Translations under genes and position numbers: made by a program | Notes under the pieces: model-generated | The model's input: only the letters and a program-made list of their open reading frames with translations | Databases searched by the model: none | Told to the model about the DNA's origin: nothing | Source of the DNA: Omphiscola glabra | Lineage: Eukaryota > Mollusca > Gastropoda > Lymnaeidae | Reading direction: 5' to 3' | Length of the DNA stretch: 64,000 nt | Assembly (NCBI GenBank): GCA_964017045.1 | Contig: OZ024794.1 | Span: 24,857,340 to 24,921,339, forward strand | Part shown: positions 1-11,350 of the stretch, in pieces | Position numbering within the stretch: the first letter of the stretch is position 1 | How the letters are laid out: the number at the start of each line of letters is the position of its first letter

Positions 1-710
1 AATAATTGCCTATTTTTGCCAAGCTGGAGCCCGAGGCAAATATTATGCAATTAATAAATCTAAAAGTGTGACAAGGTGGGGATTTGGGGTGGTGGGGGTC
101 TTCTGCCGATACTTTGTATTAGGACATTCTGTCGCCCGCCACTGTAGCAGTTCAAAATACAGCAGTTATCCAAGAATGTAAAAATCCAAGTATATTGCTC
201 GAATTCTTAACTGTAAACAACTAGCGAGTTTTGCAAAATATAGCCAATAATTTAGTCTATATTTCTAGTGTATATTTTGCTTCTGGTGTCACCTGCTTCC
301 TTTTTTTGACTCCGCCCTCCCCCAACTCCACATCTCTTTGATGGCGCCCCAGGCAAGCTTAAATTTGGGGTCGTTTTAAGTATAATCATAACAATTTATT
401 GCAAGGAAAAAACTAAGGGTTAGGTCCTGAGTTCAGGATGTAGGTTTTTTGTTTAACAAACAATGAACAATAAAATTTGTTTTCTGAACTTATATTATGA
501 CAGTATGAACAATTAGCCTACCGTGAACAATCACTAAATTAAGGCTATGACATCAACAGGGCATATAAAAGGCCTATGGATTTCGCTTCATAATCCGTGC
601 CTTAACTACTTTTTTCCTTTATATTGGGACCATTGTCGTAGCCCTGGCCTTGGCACCTTTAGTTTCTTTAACAGTCTTATAGCTTAGAAAACTGTCTTTT
701 TTCTGCCCTA
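1..710. other. AT-rich sequence, nothing recognised
   Basis: No open frame with family resemblance, no repeat array and no RNA gene seen. It borders the decayed transposase fragment that starts near 711. Confidence 0.5.
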
Positions 711-1110
711 AATGAAATATTTGGCTGATTTAGCTCGGTTAATAATATTTTCTTGAACAGCCTTTCTTAACAAATTGATTATGTCCTTTTGAACTATTTA
801 TCCACCATAACGAACATGAATTACGTTAGACGCAACTCGACGTAGATGTTCACTCGTTGTTAAACCAAATTTTCCAAGTAGCTCAATAAGACCTAAAAAT
901 ATTTCCGCCTTGTGGTGTAAATAATGTGTCTGAAGAAGGTCCTCTAAAAGCCAGATTTCGCTCGCCTAAATATTGAGTGCAGCTCTGTAAACGTTCTAAA
1001 ATTTTACGCAAATGTTTCACGTATTTTTCCACTAGTGGCTGAAGTACTTTATCGAAAGCTTTATTAATCTGTAAGCGCAGTGATGTTTCCAACCATTTAT
1101 TACGGTTTAT
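711..1110 (-). pseudogene. DUF4371 / ZMYM1-like hAT transposase fragment, decayed
   Basis: Read on the minus strand, the frame from about 1110 down to 883 gives a helical segment followed by the motif NLAFRG, and then a GGN(I/F) stretch. The next codons continue as ELLGKF, then SEHLRR, then NVIHVRYGG. After a stop codon the same frame continues as NRAKSAKYF, and another stop follows. This order (lysine-rich helix, NLAFRG, EHLRR, RAKxAKYF) is what I know from the DUF4371 region of ZMYM1-like and hAT-type transposase-derived proteins, where it precedes the RNase H-like core. At least two in-frame stops and the missing flanks make it a remnant. Resemblance is lost at about 1110, exactly where the direct repeat and the LINE begin, so the LINE probably inserted into it. 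I judge it from remembered family motifs, not from a search. Confidence 0.65.
1099..1110 (+). repeat. 12-bp direct repeat ATTACGGTTTAT, copy 1
   Basis: The identical 12-mer occurs here, at 5267-5278 and at 6371-6382. This copy lies exactly where the transposase fragment stops and the LINE begins, so it is a candidate target-site duplication. Confidence 0.6.
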
Positions 1111-1296
1111 CCATGTGCAAGAGTTTTGCCTCTGCATGGCGTAGTGGACTAGTACGGTGGACCTGACCACCCGAAGCTAAAAAACTCGACCCCCCCCCCT
1201 GGTCACGTCCCGTCCGAATGGCTCCCTGGGCAAAGGGGGTGACGACGGAAAGTCACTCTCCGGGAAAGGAAGAAAATTTGTTCAAAACACAATCTC

Positions 1297-2640
1297 ATGG
1301 CAATCACAACTAAATCTTTAAAGCAGGTCGGGTCGACCTTCATAAACCCTCCGCAACCGCAGTCGGGAGGCAGGGCGGGACGGAGTAGAGCTACTGGTGT
1401 GGTGTTTGGTCAACATCCCCACCCCGCGGAAGACTGCAAGGGGAAGCGGTCCCCTCTTGAGCAGGTGACGCGTGACAGGCCTGCTCAAGGCCAAAAAGCT
1501 ACTGTTCACGGTTGTACAGGTGTAAAGGGTCACCTTGAACAAAACCTCGTAATGCTACAAGTAAACGTGTATGGTATCCGGCAAAAGTCACACGAAGTAG
1601 CCAAACAGCTCCACGATCGGGACGTGGACGTGGCTCTGTTCCAAGAAACATTACTGCATGGTAAGCCGTTTCCCATTACTGGTTACCCGCTATACAGTTG
1701 CAAGTGCGGCAGATGCCGTGGAATTACCACCGCGGTAAGAAACGACCTTGCTGTGGAGGTCGTAGAAGTAAAGAATTATTCAAACACTGATACTCTCACC
1801 GTGAGAGTGACTAAAATGGGCAAAACATTCGCCGTGACGAATGTTTACAACACTCCTCGCAATCCTATCACGCTCCCCATCCGGGTGGAGTCAGTCTTTA
1901 CCAGGACGATCATAGCGGGAGATTTCAACGCCCAAACGCCCATGTGGGGCTACCCAGAGCGGAACGCGTCAGGCAAGCATGTAGAAGAGTTCTGCCTTGA
2001 GACCAATCTTATAAGGTTGCAAGACGGAGAGAGTGCGCCCACTCTGCTCCATACAGGACACAGCACGGAGTCCATACCTGACCTGACTCTCATCTCAGCG
2101 GACCTCGCGTCCAGTCAGAGTCTAGAGGTACTAAAAGAAATTGGGAGTGACCATCTTCCCATCCTCCTTAAGATTGATCTTGGCAAGACGAAGGCACGAT
2201 GCGAGAAACGACACTGGCTATTCCGCAATGCCAATTGGGGTGAATACGTGAAGCAGACAGAGGCCAAGCTCAGCCTGCTTTATGTCGACGACAAAGACAT
2301 CGATGCTGCCTTCGAGAAGTTTAATGGCACCATTCTGGGGGTCGCCCGAACAACGATCCCCAGGACGAAAGGGAAGAAAAAGTTCAGGCCCTACTGGAAC
2401 AGGGACCTGACCGAGTTGGTAAAGCAAAGAGCTAAAGCTCGGAAACAAGCCGCGAAACGGAAGAAGCCTGCTGCTCGTGCTCGCTACAACCGTCTAACGG
2501 CCGACGTTCGAGAAACTGTCCAGAAGGCAAAGAAATCGAAGTGGGTTAGTGCATGTGAAAAACTCGACCTCCAAGACGGAAGGAAAGTGTGGAAACTGCT
2601 GGGAAATCTCTCTGGTATGGGGACAAAGAGGAACCCCAGC
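1297..2640 (+). pseudogene. LINE endonuclease (EEP) domain, N-terminal part of broken ORF2
   Basis: This is the open frame of the LINE's first domain, which nicks target DNA to prime reverse transcription. The endonuclease starts near residue 86 (MLQVNVYG). It then shows the catalytic glutamate context FQET, the GDFNA motif (residues 208-212) and SDHLPI (284-289) with the catalytic Asp-His pair. About 85 residues precede the domain, have no recognised fold and may be leader read-through, so the true start is uncertain. After the domain comes a basic linker rich in Lys and Arg. The frame stays open to 2718, but its sense moves to another frame at about 2620-2640, where the linker continues as KEEPQPLQTEEG. 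That marks the first frameshift. Confidence 0.8.
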
Positions 2641-4140
2641 CGCTACAGACCGAGGAAGGTGTCGAGGCGAGCGACACCAAGAGAGCCAGGACGCTCAATA
2701 AACACTTCACAGAAGTGAACAGGAAAACCAGAGAGACGGAACAACACCACACAATCCGGAAGCTTAGGAAAAAGGGAGCTCAAGCCCAGCGTACTGGGCC
2801 CCAACAAGAGATTTTCACGTCCCTCTTCACGATGGAAGAATTGCATACAGTGTTAAGAAAGTGCCGACCGGCAAAATCACCAGGCCCCGACAGGGTACAT
2901 AACGAGATGTTGACCCACCTGGGCAAAAGAGGGAACGAAATTTTGCTGGCCCTCATTAACATGACTTGGACTACAGGCAGGCTGCCGAAAGTGTGGAAAA
3001 AAGCCATAGTTTTCCCAATTCCCAAAGATGGGAAACCAGGCCATTTACCGAGCAGCTTTCGGCCCATATCCCTCACATCGTGTGTCGGGAAAGTAGCAGA
3101 AAAAAATGGTAAATGGGAGACTCTACTGGTTTCTAGAGAAAAACAAGTGCCTCCCACCGACGCAAGGTGGGTTCCGAAAAGGCCGCCAACCTATGGACCA
3201 AGTGATCCGTCTTGTCCAGTCAATGACTAACCAGCTCCAGATGAAAAATCACACGGTCGCCGTGTTCTTTGACCTCAAGCAAGCGTACGACCGAGTATGG
3301 CGCACGGGCCTTATGTATAAGTTCCAGAAGATGGGAATATCTGGTAACATGTCCAATTGGGTAGAGGAATTCCTGAGGAACAGAACAATTGCCATGACGG
3401 GTTGGCAACAGTGTCTCTGAACAGCTTGCCCTAGAGGACGGACTCCCGCAGGGGTCAGCCCTCAGCTGCACATTGTTCCTCGCCTATGTGTACGACTTGC
3501 AAGAGGAATTAGGTTCTGAGAACGCGATGTTCGCGGACGATTTGGCGATCTCGAGTTCGGGAAAGGACGTCAAAACACTGCAGATCCGGGTGCAGCACGA
3601 CCTAAATAGAATTGAAGCTTACGCGGGTTAGTGGAAAATGGTCGTGAATACAGATAAGACGGTTTACTCACTATTCACTAACGGTAGAAAGGCGCTACAG
3701 GTTGGAGTAGAATTGAACATCAATGGGAAAAAGCTGGAATGGGACCGGACGCCAGTTTACCTGGGAGTGAAACTGGACCAGAAGCTCCAGCTTCACAACC
3801 ACGTAAACGAACTATGCGCGAAAACGTCACAAAAGTTAGGCTTGGTGAAAAAACTGGCGAGTACAAATTGGGGCGCTGACGCAAGACTACTGAGGTCGCT
3901 CTACCTTAGTAGCGTGAGAGGGGCAATGGACTATAGCCTTCCTGTCCAGACTTTCGCGAGCCGCACGGCTCTAGAGGGGCTGGATCGCATTCAAAACCGA
4001 GCTCTCAGGTTTGTTTGCGGGGCGATACGCACAACACCCACAGCGGCGGTGGAAATCATGGCTGACGTCAAACCGCTGGAAATCAGAAGGGAAAAGGAAG
4101 TCCTGACGACGGTGGAGCGATACTGTCGGATGGACAGGCA
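2625..4140 (+). pseudogene. LINE reverse transcriptase domain, frameshifted in several places
   Basis: RT motifs are spread over three frames. Between about 2625 and 3105 the frame gives SPGPDRVHNEML and FRPISLTSCVGK (RT motifs 1-2a). Between about 3106 and 3400 it gives QGGFRKGRQ and the catalytic DLKQAYDRVW. From about 3420 the third frame gives GLPQGSALS and the catalytic FADD at 3530-3541. A TAG at 3629-3631 lies in frame immediately before WKMVVNTDKT. The later part encodes the thumb and connector (NWGADARLLRSLY, RIQNRALRFVCGA). Shifts lie near 3100 and 3400-3420. The catalytic aspartates survive, but no continuous RT can be made. Confidence 0.82.
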
Positions 4141-4379
4141 GGAACCTTGTTTCCAACTACAGGATAAATGGGCAAAAAAGACCAGATTAAAGAGACCATC
4201 CTTTATAGATACGGTTCACCGTCTTGAGGGAGACATGGCCTTACCCGGAAACAGGGAAAAAGTGAAGGTGATCCCAACGCGAGGTCCACATGAAAGCCTA
4301 ACCCGACCTGAGATCCGACTCAACATGACGACCACCAAAGCTAAGAATGCCGGCTCTCAATTAGAACTATCGGAGGCCG

Positions 4380-5244
4380 CGCAGAAAACGATTGACGCCT
4401 ACCCGGACAGTCTGGTCAAAGTCTTTACAGACGGCTCATGCTTTCCAACAGAAGGAAGAAGTGGATACTGTGCCCTCATCCAGTATCCAAAGGAGGTAGC
4501 TCCACCCGAGGAGCTATCCGGCCCCAGCGGAAAACTAAGAACTAGCCTCGATGCGGAGATCGAGGCAATACTGGTTGCTCTGAAGAGGGTCCACCAAACT
4601 TCCCCGACGTAGTGGTCTTCAACGATTCACGCTCCGCTTTAGAGTACGTGAAAAGGGGCTCTAGGGAGACCGCAATGGTTGATACCATTCTGGAAATAGT
4701 AGGTAGCATCAGCGCAAAAGGCGGCAAAGTAATCTTACAGTTTATCGCTTCGCACGTTGAGGTGACGCAGAACGACAGGGCGGACTTCTTAGCCAAAGAG
4801 GGCGCAGCCCAGCCACAACCCAACAACCCAATGACCCAGCTGTGGGCCAACGCTTGGATCAAAGACCACTTCCGGGAGAAGTGGCTACAAGGTTGGGCCG
4901 CAAGAGAAACCGGACGACAGCTGTACCGGAAAATGCCACGACTGAGCAAAAGCGACCCCTGGTGGAAACTCAAGAGAGGAGAACAGAGTCTCATCACCCA
5001 GATGAGGACAGGTCACTGCGCGATGCGCAGCTACCTCCATAGGCTCGATGACCGGAGGGAACCCAACTGTAGGTTTTGTGGCCAAGACGACAAGACAGTG
5101 GCCCACTTGGTGATCGCTTGCCCCGATGGAGGTGTGGGGGCCGAGGGTCGTAACCCAGAGGCCTGCCTTGAAGAACTGATTTACGGTGACGCCCAGCAGA
5201 TGGGGCAAGCCGCCAAAGTGATTGCCAGGGCTCTAAGAGAGTGA
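4380..5244 (+). pseudogene. LINE RNase H domain and C-terminal zinc knuckle
   Basis: RNase H removes the RNA strand of the RNA-DNA hybrid. The first catalytic Asp lies in VFTDGSC (about 4420) and the Glu in SLDAEIEAI (about 4550). The frame then shifts near 4600. The third acidic residue is in FNDSRSAL (about 4620) and the last Asp is in the segment ending DRADFLAKEGA (about 4770). Near 5070-5120 a CRFCG...H...C cluster forms a zinc-knuckle-like tail, as in many I-group LINEs. The stop is at 5242-5244. One frameshift splits the domain; otherwise all four acidic positions are recognisable. Confidence 0.78.
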
Positions 5245-5266
5245 TCTCAGCCCTAGAGAATGAAGC

Positions 5267-5278
5267 ATTACGGTTTAT
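5267..5278 (+). repeat. 12-bp direct repeat ATTACGGTTTAT, copy 2
   Basis: Identical to 1099-1110, and 22 bp downstream of the LINE stop codon. It is either the downstream target-site duplication or the family's own 3' end. Confidence 0.6.
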
Positions 5279-5369
5279 ATGTGCTGCGTAAGTGGCAGCG
5301 TCCCCGAGGAGACTTGGGGGCGTCCACATAGGGTTTGCCTCTTCGTGGCGTGGCGGACTGAAATATATC

Positions 5370-6369
5370 ATTAGGAAATGGCGTCAGCGGGCCGTCGAGC
5401 TCACGCTCCTTATGCCCTCCCTGGCGCCCACCCACACTTACCAGCCGCCGGGTTTCCCCGACGTCTGGCCGTGCGGGGGAACGTCAGAGATCTCTCCGGG
5501 CGTGAACCGTCCCCACCAGCAACAGCTCGATCGGGTTTGCAGATGGAGACCCACCCCGCCCGGAGACATCTGGTCGACCGAAGACGCTGCGTTAAAAGCG
5601 TCCGCAGTCCACTTTCCTAGGGGCCGGGACGGTAAATTAACGTCCTAATATCTCCCCCCACCCGTCCCGGGGAAGCATCGGACGCCCTCTAAGAGGGATT
5701 CTACAGTAGGTTTTCCACCTCGCAACTAGTTCGCGAAGTAGCTGGAACGAAACGGTTGCCTAGGAGCAGCTTTCTCAGGGCTGCATATTTAGAATCACCG
5801 GCCATAGGCTTCCACCACAGCCTATCGCCTCATATCCCTTAACGGCAACTTGTAATCATGATCCCATGGCGGACTAGTAGGGTTGACTTGTCCAACCGAA
5901 GCTAAAACCCCGGCCAAACGCATGACTCCCAACGCAACAGGAGTAGCGACTAACATGATTACATGTTGCCGTTGATGGATATGAGGCTTTGAAGGCGGCA
6001 AAAACCCATGCCGATGATTTTAGCTACGCGGCCGTGATAAGGCCGCTCCTAGGCAACCGTTTCGTCCCGCCACTACTCGTCCCGACCGAAAGACTCCCAG
6101 GGCAGTGGGGGGTGGTAACGCAACACCTTCACTCCGGAGTGGAAAGCAAACCCGTCCTGACCCTCGGAGAGTGGGCTGCGGACGTTTTAAACGCAGCGTC
6201 CTCGATCGACCGGGCTTCCCTTAGGCATGCGGGGGGGGGGGGAGTTCCGGGCGCCCTTCCGCACGGGCTGGCGTCGGGGAAACCTTCAGTGCACTGGCTT
6301 GTGTGGGGGAGCGCGGGGGGGCATTAAGAGCTCGCGATCGACGGCCCACCGACGCCATCTCCTATGCAA
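5370..6369. repeat. Imperfect 1-kb inverted repeat with a 5'-leader-like loop
   Basis: The left arm (about 5370-5861) and the right arm (about 5953-6369) are diverged inverted copies. Examples are ATGGCGTCAGCGGG near 5378 against the complement of 6343-6356, the block around GACGCTGCGTT near 5582 against about 6186-6200, and GAAACGGTTGCCTAGGAGC near 5748 against 6047-6065. At the centre TCATATCC...CGGCAAC (about 5832) pairs with 5957-5983. The loop (5868-5950) resembles the LINE leader at 1141-1180: both contain GGACTAGTA and, shortly after, CCGAAGCTAAAA. It is probably derived from the same LINE family by rearrangement. Confidence 0.7.
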
Positions 6370-6370
6370 C

Positions 6371-6382
6371 ATTACGGTTTAT
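6371..6382 (+). repeat. 12-bp direct repeat ATTACGGTTTAT, copy 3
   Basis: Third exact copy, immediately after the palindrome's right arm. The three copies therefore bracket the LINE and the palindrome. Confidence 0.6.
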
Positions 6383-6839
6383 CACTATATATAACATAAA
6401 ACAAAAAATAAAAGAGGCGAATTTATCGCGACGGTCTGGTCTATTTTATATATAAAAGAGAGATGGCAAAAAGTTTATTGTACTGGTCATTCAACTAAGT
6501 TTTGTATTTTTGTATGCATAGTGAAAAAATACCAATTTATTACAAAGGAGATATATATAAAATAAATGAAATGATATATATATTGTTTCATTTCTTTGTT
6601 GTTTTTTTTTCAAATGTCTGTGGGTGATTAAAGGGGAAAAAACATGACGATTTTACTTAAACTTCAAGAGTTTTAGAAATTTTCAATGTTAGTTCTGTTA
6701 TACGTTTTTAAGAAGGTAGAGGGGAGAGACTGCAAAAAAACGTACATTTTAAGAAACTGGAAGTGAAAAGATTTATGGAATTTGAGATAATATTTTTTTC
6801 TTTAAACAAAAATCGCCCCATGTCTTTGTTCTCAAACAA
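6383..6839. other. AT-rich spacer
   Basis: Low-complexity AT-rich sequence between the palindrome and the satellite. No gene or element recognised. Confidence 0.5.
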
Positions 6840-9800
6840 ATGCAACGAGTAATGCAACGATCTCCCTCCCACGAGTAATGCAAAAATCTCATACGAGTAA
6901 TGCAACCATCTCCCACGGGTAATACAACCATCTCCGTAGAGTAATGCAACCATCTCTTGTGAGTAATGCAACCATCTCCCTCCCACGAGTAATGCAACAT
7001 CTCATACGAGTAATGCAACCATCTCCCACGGGTAATGCAACCATCTCCCACGAGTAATGCAACCATCTCTTGAGAGTAAAGCAACCATCTCCCTCCCACG
7101 AGTATTGCAACCATCTCATACGAGTAATGCAACCATCTCCCACGGGTAATGCAACCATCTCACAAGAGTAATGCAGCCATCTCTTGTGAGTAATGCAACC
7201 ATCTCCCACGAGTAATGCAACATCTCATACGAGTAATGCAACCATCTCATACGAGTAATGCAACCATCTCATACGAGTAATGCAACTATCTCCCTCAAGT
7301 AATGCAACTATCTCATACGAGTAATGCAACCATCTCATACGAGTAATGCAACCATCTCCCACGAATAATGCAACCATCTCATACGAGTAATGCAACCATC
7401 TCATACGAGTAATGCAACCATCTCCCACAAGTAATGCAACCATCTCATACGAGTAATGCAACCATCTCATACGAGTAATGCAACCATCTCCCACGAGTAA
7501 TGCAACCATCTCCCACGAATATTGCAACCATCTCATACGAGTAATGCAACCATCTCCCACGAGTAATGCAACCATCTCATACGAGTAATGCAATCATCTC
7601 ATACGAGTAATGCAACCATCTCATACGAGTAATACAACCCTCTCATACGAGTAATGCAACCATCTCCCACGAGTAATGCAACCATCTCCCACGAGTAATG
7701 CAACCATCTCCCACGAGTAATGCAACTATCTCATACGAGTAATGCAACCATATCCTATGAGTAATACAAGCATCTCATACGACTAATGCAACAATATCAT
7801 ACGAGTAATGCAAACATCTCCCACGAGTAATGAAACCATCTCATACGAGTAATGCAAACATCTCCCACGAATAATGCAACCATCTCATACGAGTAATGCA
7901 ACCATCTCATACGAGTAATGCAACCATCTCCCACAAGTAATGCAACCATCTCATACGAGTAATGCAACCATCTCATACGAGTAATGCAACCATCTCCCAC
8001 GAGTAATGCAACCATCTCCCACGAATATTGCAACCATCTCATACGAGTAATGCAACCATCTCCCACGAGTAATGCAACCATCTCATACGAGTAATGCAAT
8101 CATCTCATACGAGTAATGCAACCATCTCATACGAGTAATACAACCCTCTCATACGAGTAATGCAACCATCTCCCACGAGTAATGCAACCATCTCCCACGA
8201 GTAATGCAACCATCTCCCACGAGTAATGCAACTATCTCATACGAGTAATGCAACCATATCCTATGAGTAATACAAGCATCTCATACGACTAATGCAACAA
8301 TCTCATACGAGTAATGCAAACATCTCCCACGAGTAATGAAACCATCTCATACGAGTAATGCAAACATCTCCCACGAGTAATGAAACCATCTCATACGAGT
8401 AATGCAAACATCTCCCACGAGTAATGAAACCATCTCATACGAGTAATGCAACAATCTCATACGACATGCAACCATATCCTATGAGTAATGCAACAAACTC
8501 ATACGAGTAATGCAACCATCTCATACGAGTAATGCAACCATATCCTATGAGTAATGCAACCATCTCATACGAATAATGCAACCATCTCCCACGAGTAATG
8601 AAACCATCTCATACGAGCAATGCAACCATCTTATACGAGTAATGCAACCATCTCCCACGAGTAATGCAACCATCTCTTACGAGTAATGCAACGATCTCAT
8701 ACGAGTAATGCAACCATCTCCCACGAGTAATGCAACCATCTCCCATGAGTAATACAACAATCTCTTACGAGTAATGCAACCATCTCATACGAGTAATGCA
8801 ACCATCTCCCACGAGTAATGCAACCATCTCATACGAGTAATGCAACCATCTCCCACGAGTAATGAAACCATCTCATACAAGCAATGCAACCATCTCATAC
8901 GAGTAATGCAACCATCTCCCACGAGTAATGAAACCATTTCATACGAGTAATGAAACCATCTCCCACGAGTAATGCAACCATCTCATACGAGTAATGCAAC
9001 TATATCCTATGAGTAATGCAACCATCTCATACGAGTAATGCAACCATCTCATACGAGTAATGCAACCATATCCTATGAGTAATGCAACCATCTCATACGA
9101 GTAATGCAACCATCTCATACTAGTAATGCAACCATATCATATCAGTAATGCAACCATCTCATACGAGTAATGCAACATATCCTATGAGTAATGCAACCAT
9201 CTCCTACGAGTGCAGCAACCATCTGCTACGAATACTGAAACCATCTCTTACGAGTAATGCAACCATCTCTTACGAGTACTGAAACCATCTCTTACGAGTA
9301 TTGAAACCATCTCTTACGAGTATTGCAACCATCTCTTACGAGTATTGCAACCATCTCATATCAGTAATGCAACCATCTCATACGAGTAATGCAACATATC
9401 CTATGAGTAATGCAACCATCTCATACGAGTAATTCAACCATCTCCCACGAGTAATGCAACCATCTCATACGAGTAATGCAACCATCTCATACGACTAATG
9501 CAACCATCTCATACGACTAATGCAACCATCTCATACGAGTAATGCAACCATCTCATACGAGTAATGCAACCATCTCATACGAGTAATGCAACCATCTCAT
9601 ACGAGTAATGCAACCATCTCATACGAGTAATGCAAGCATATCCTATGAGTTATGCAACAATCTCATACGAGTAATGCAACCATCTCATACGAGTAATGCA
9701 ACCATCTCATACGAGTAATGCAACCATCTCATACGAGCAATGCAACCATATCATACGAGTAATGCAACCATCTCAAACGAGTAATGCAACCATCTCCCAC

Positions 9801-10246
9801 GAGTTATGCAACCATATCCTATGAGTAATGCAACCATTTCTTGTGAGAAATGCAACCATCTCTTACGAATAATGCAACCATCTCTTGTGAGTACTGCAAC
9901 CATCTCTTACGAATAATGCAACCATCTCCCACGAGTAATGCAACCATCTCTTCGATTAATGCAACCATCTCCTACGAGTGCAGCAACCATCTGCTACGAA
10001 TACTGAAACCATCTCTTACGAGTAATGCAACCATCTCTTACGAGTACTGAAACCATCTCTTACGAGTATTGAAACCATCTCTTACGAGTATTGCAACCAT
10101 CTCTTACGAGTATTGCAACCATCTCTTACGAGTATTGCAACCATCTCTTACGAGTATTGCAACCATCTCCTACGAGTATTGCAACCATTTCTTACGAGTA
10201 TTGCAGCCATATCCTACAAGTACTGCAACCAGTCCTACGAGCAATG
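6840..10246. repeat. 22-bp satellite array, about 3.4 kb
   Basis: About 150 units of a 22-mer of the type GAGTAATGCAACCATCTC plus ATAC or CCAC; these are the two commonest variants. Further variants (TTACGAGTATTGC, CCTATGAGTAATGC) cluster towards the right end. A 506-bp block (23 units) is duplicated: the rare variants at 7620-7800 recur at about 8126-8306 in the same order. A second duplication links 9203-9340 and 9971-10110 (offset 768 bp). Repetitive open frames on both strands are by-products of the period, not genes. Confidence 0.95.
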
Positions 10247-11212
10247 TTTAGCACCAGTTTAGCACCTAATCAGATCATGTTGAAGAATCGCTTGTGATCA
10301 GCAATGACAAGGGATCGCTTGAATTTATTTATTTATTTGCGAATTTTGCTTGCGGGGAAACAATAATAGAATTAGAGAAAATAATTTCCAGAAAGTATTA
10401 TCGCTGGACAAAAAACATCGGTGTTAGTACAAGTTTTAAAATGATTTTCTATTTATTTATTACTTTTTTAGTGTTCTCCGAAATATGACCTTGTACAAAA
10501 GTCTGCACAGGCTACGATTTTGCTTGCTTACAGATATAACTTATCTATAGAAAGCACTTGGAGCTGGTATAATAAATATTATACTATCCCAAATCCCATC
10601 TCTCGTTTATATGACGGAAAAATGTTCACACCGTTTGTTAAGCTCGAAGTCCTGTCTGGCCGTGATAAGTGCATGCACTGGGTAACATACAAAGACGGGT
10701 TCCCTCCTATGTCAGTCATTCACTGGACTCGCTCTCTTCGGATCATGTCAGAGGAAAGGGGTTCAAAATTCTAGACCAGACCAGACCCGAATTCCCCGAT
10801 CGACCTCTTGAAAACTGAAATCCTATCACCATGACGACAACAGCCTCGTGTATGCCAAACTGTATCATGTCAAGCAAAGAATTATTTTGAACCAAAGATA
10901 AATGTCATTGGCAGCACGACTATGGTCCTTGGTCCCGTCCTGGACCCCGAATGGTAACAAGATAGTGTCTAACTCCGATGTCTAGCTCCGGTGTCTAACA
11001 AGGATGATTATTGGAATTGACGAAAGTGAATAGCGTTCGGGGGCGACCAAAATGACACCCTGGTTAACTTAAGTTTACTTCTAGATTTCTTTTAGCTTAA
11101 AATTAAAACTTTCATTGATAATATAGTAAGTGTGCTACATAAAATTTATCAGAATAATAAAGGTCTTACACATTTTAGGAACGAATTGACTATAGGTACA
11201 CGGGTACCAGAA
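10247..11212. other. Non-repetitive stretch with two short unrecognised ORFs
   Basis: Open frames at 10294-10488 (64 codons, hydrophobic C-terminus) and 10520-10774 (84 codons) are on the plus strand. Neither resembles a family I know, and neither has a clear splice or promoter context. I do not call them genes. Confidence 0.4.
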
Positions 11213-11350
11213 TTGAGAGGATGGGATTAAAACGATTTAAAATATTATTGATGGGTTTGTAAGACCAAATGAGGTATCAAATGAAAGATGATTGAATTTA
11301 CTATACGTTTGAAATTTTAATTCTTCAGTTTTACTAAAATAAACTACAAC
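11213..11350. repeat. Dispersed repeat, related to 20390-20535
   Basis: Shares GAGAGG-T-GG, AAAATATTATTG, AAGAC-AAA, GGTATCAAATGAAAGAT and TCTTCAGTTT in the same order with 20390-20535. The related copy lies inside a TTAA-flanked element, so this is probably a fragment of the same transposon family. Confidence 0.6.

Larger units (their letters stand above)
1111..5266 (+). mobile_element. I-group (Nimb-like) non-LTR retrotransposon, degenerate
   Basis: This module carries, in order, an apurinic-like (EEP) endonuclease, a reverse transcriptase, an RNase H and a C-terminal zinc knuckle. RNase H after RT is found in the I, R1, LOA and related clades and argues against CR1, RTE or Jockey. Among snails the I-group Nimb lineage is the obvious candidate, but I infer the clade from domain order and motifs only. 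Coding sequence starts near 1297 and ends at the stop at 5242-5244. No upstream gag-like ORF1 is visible, so the copy is either 5'-truncated or lacks ORF1. Several frameshifts and at least one internal stop make it inactive. GC content is clearly higher than in the surrounding DNA. The same 12-mer flanks it at 1099 and 5267. Confidence 0.8.

Noticed and set aside
6708..8099. Minus-strand ORFs in the 22-bp satellite
   Set aside because: They exist only because the repeat lacks stops over three units, and they break wherever a unit has an indel.
6840..10246. CRISPR-like array
   Set aside because: Regular short repeats without unique spacers, in eukaryotic DNA. It is a satellite.
10520..10774. 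84-codon ORF as a small gene
   Set aside because: No recognisable motif, splice signal or neighbour supports it.
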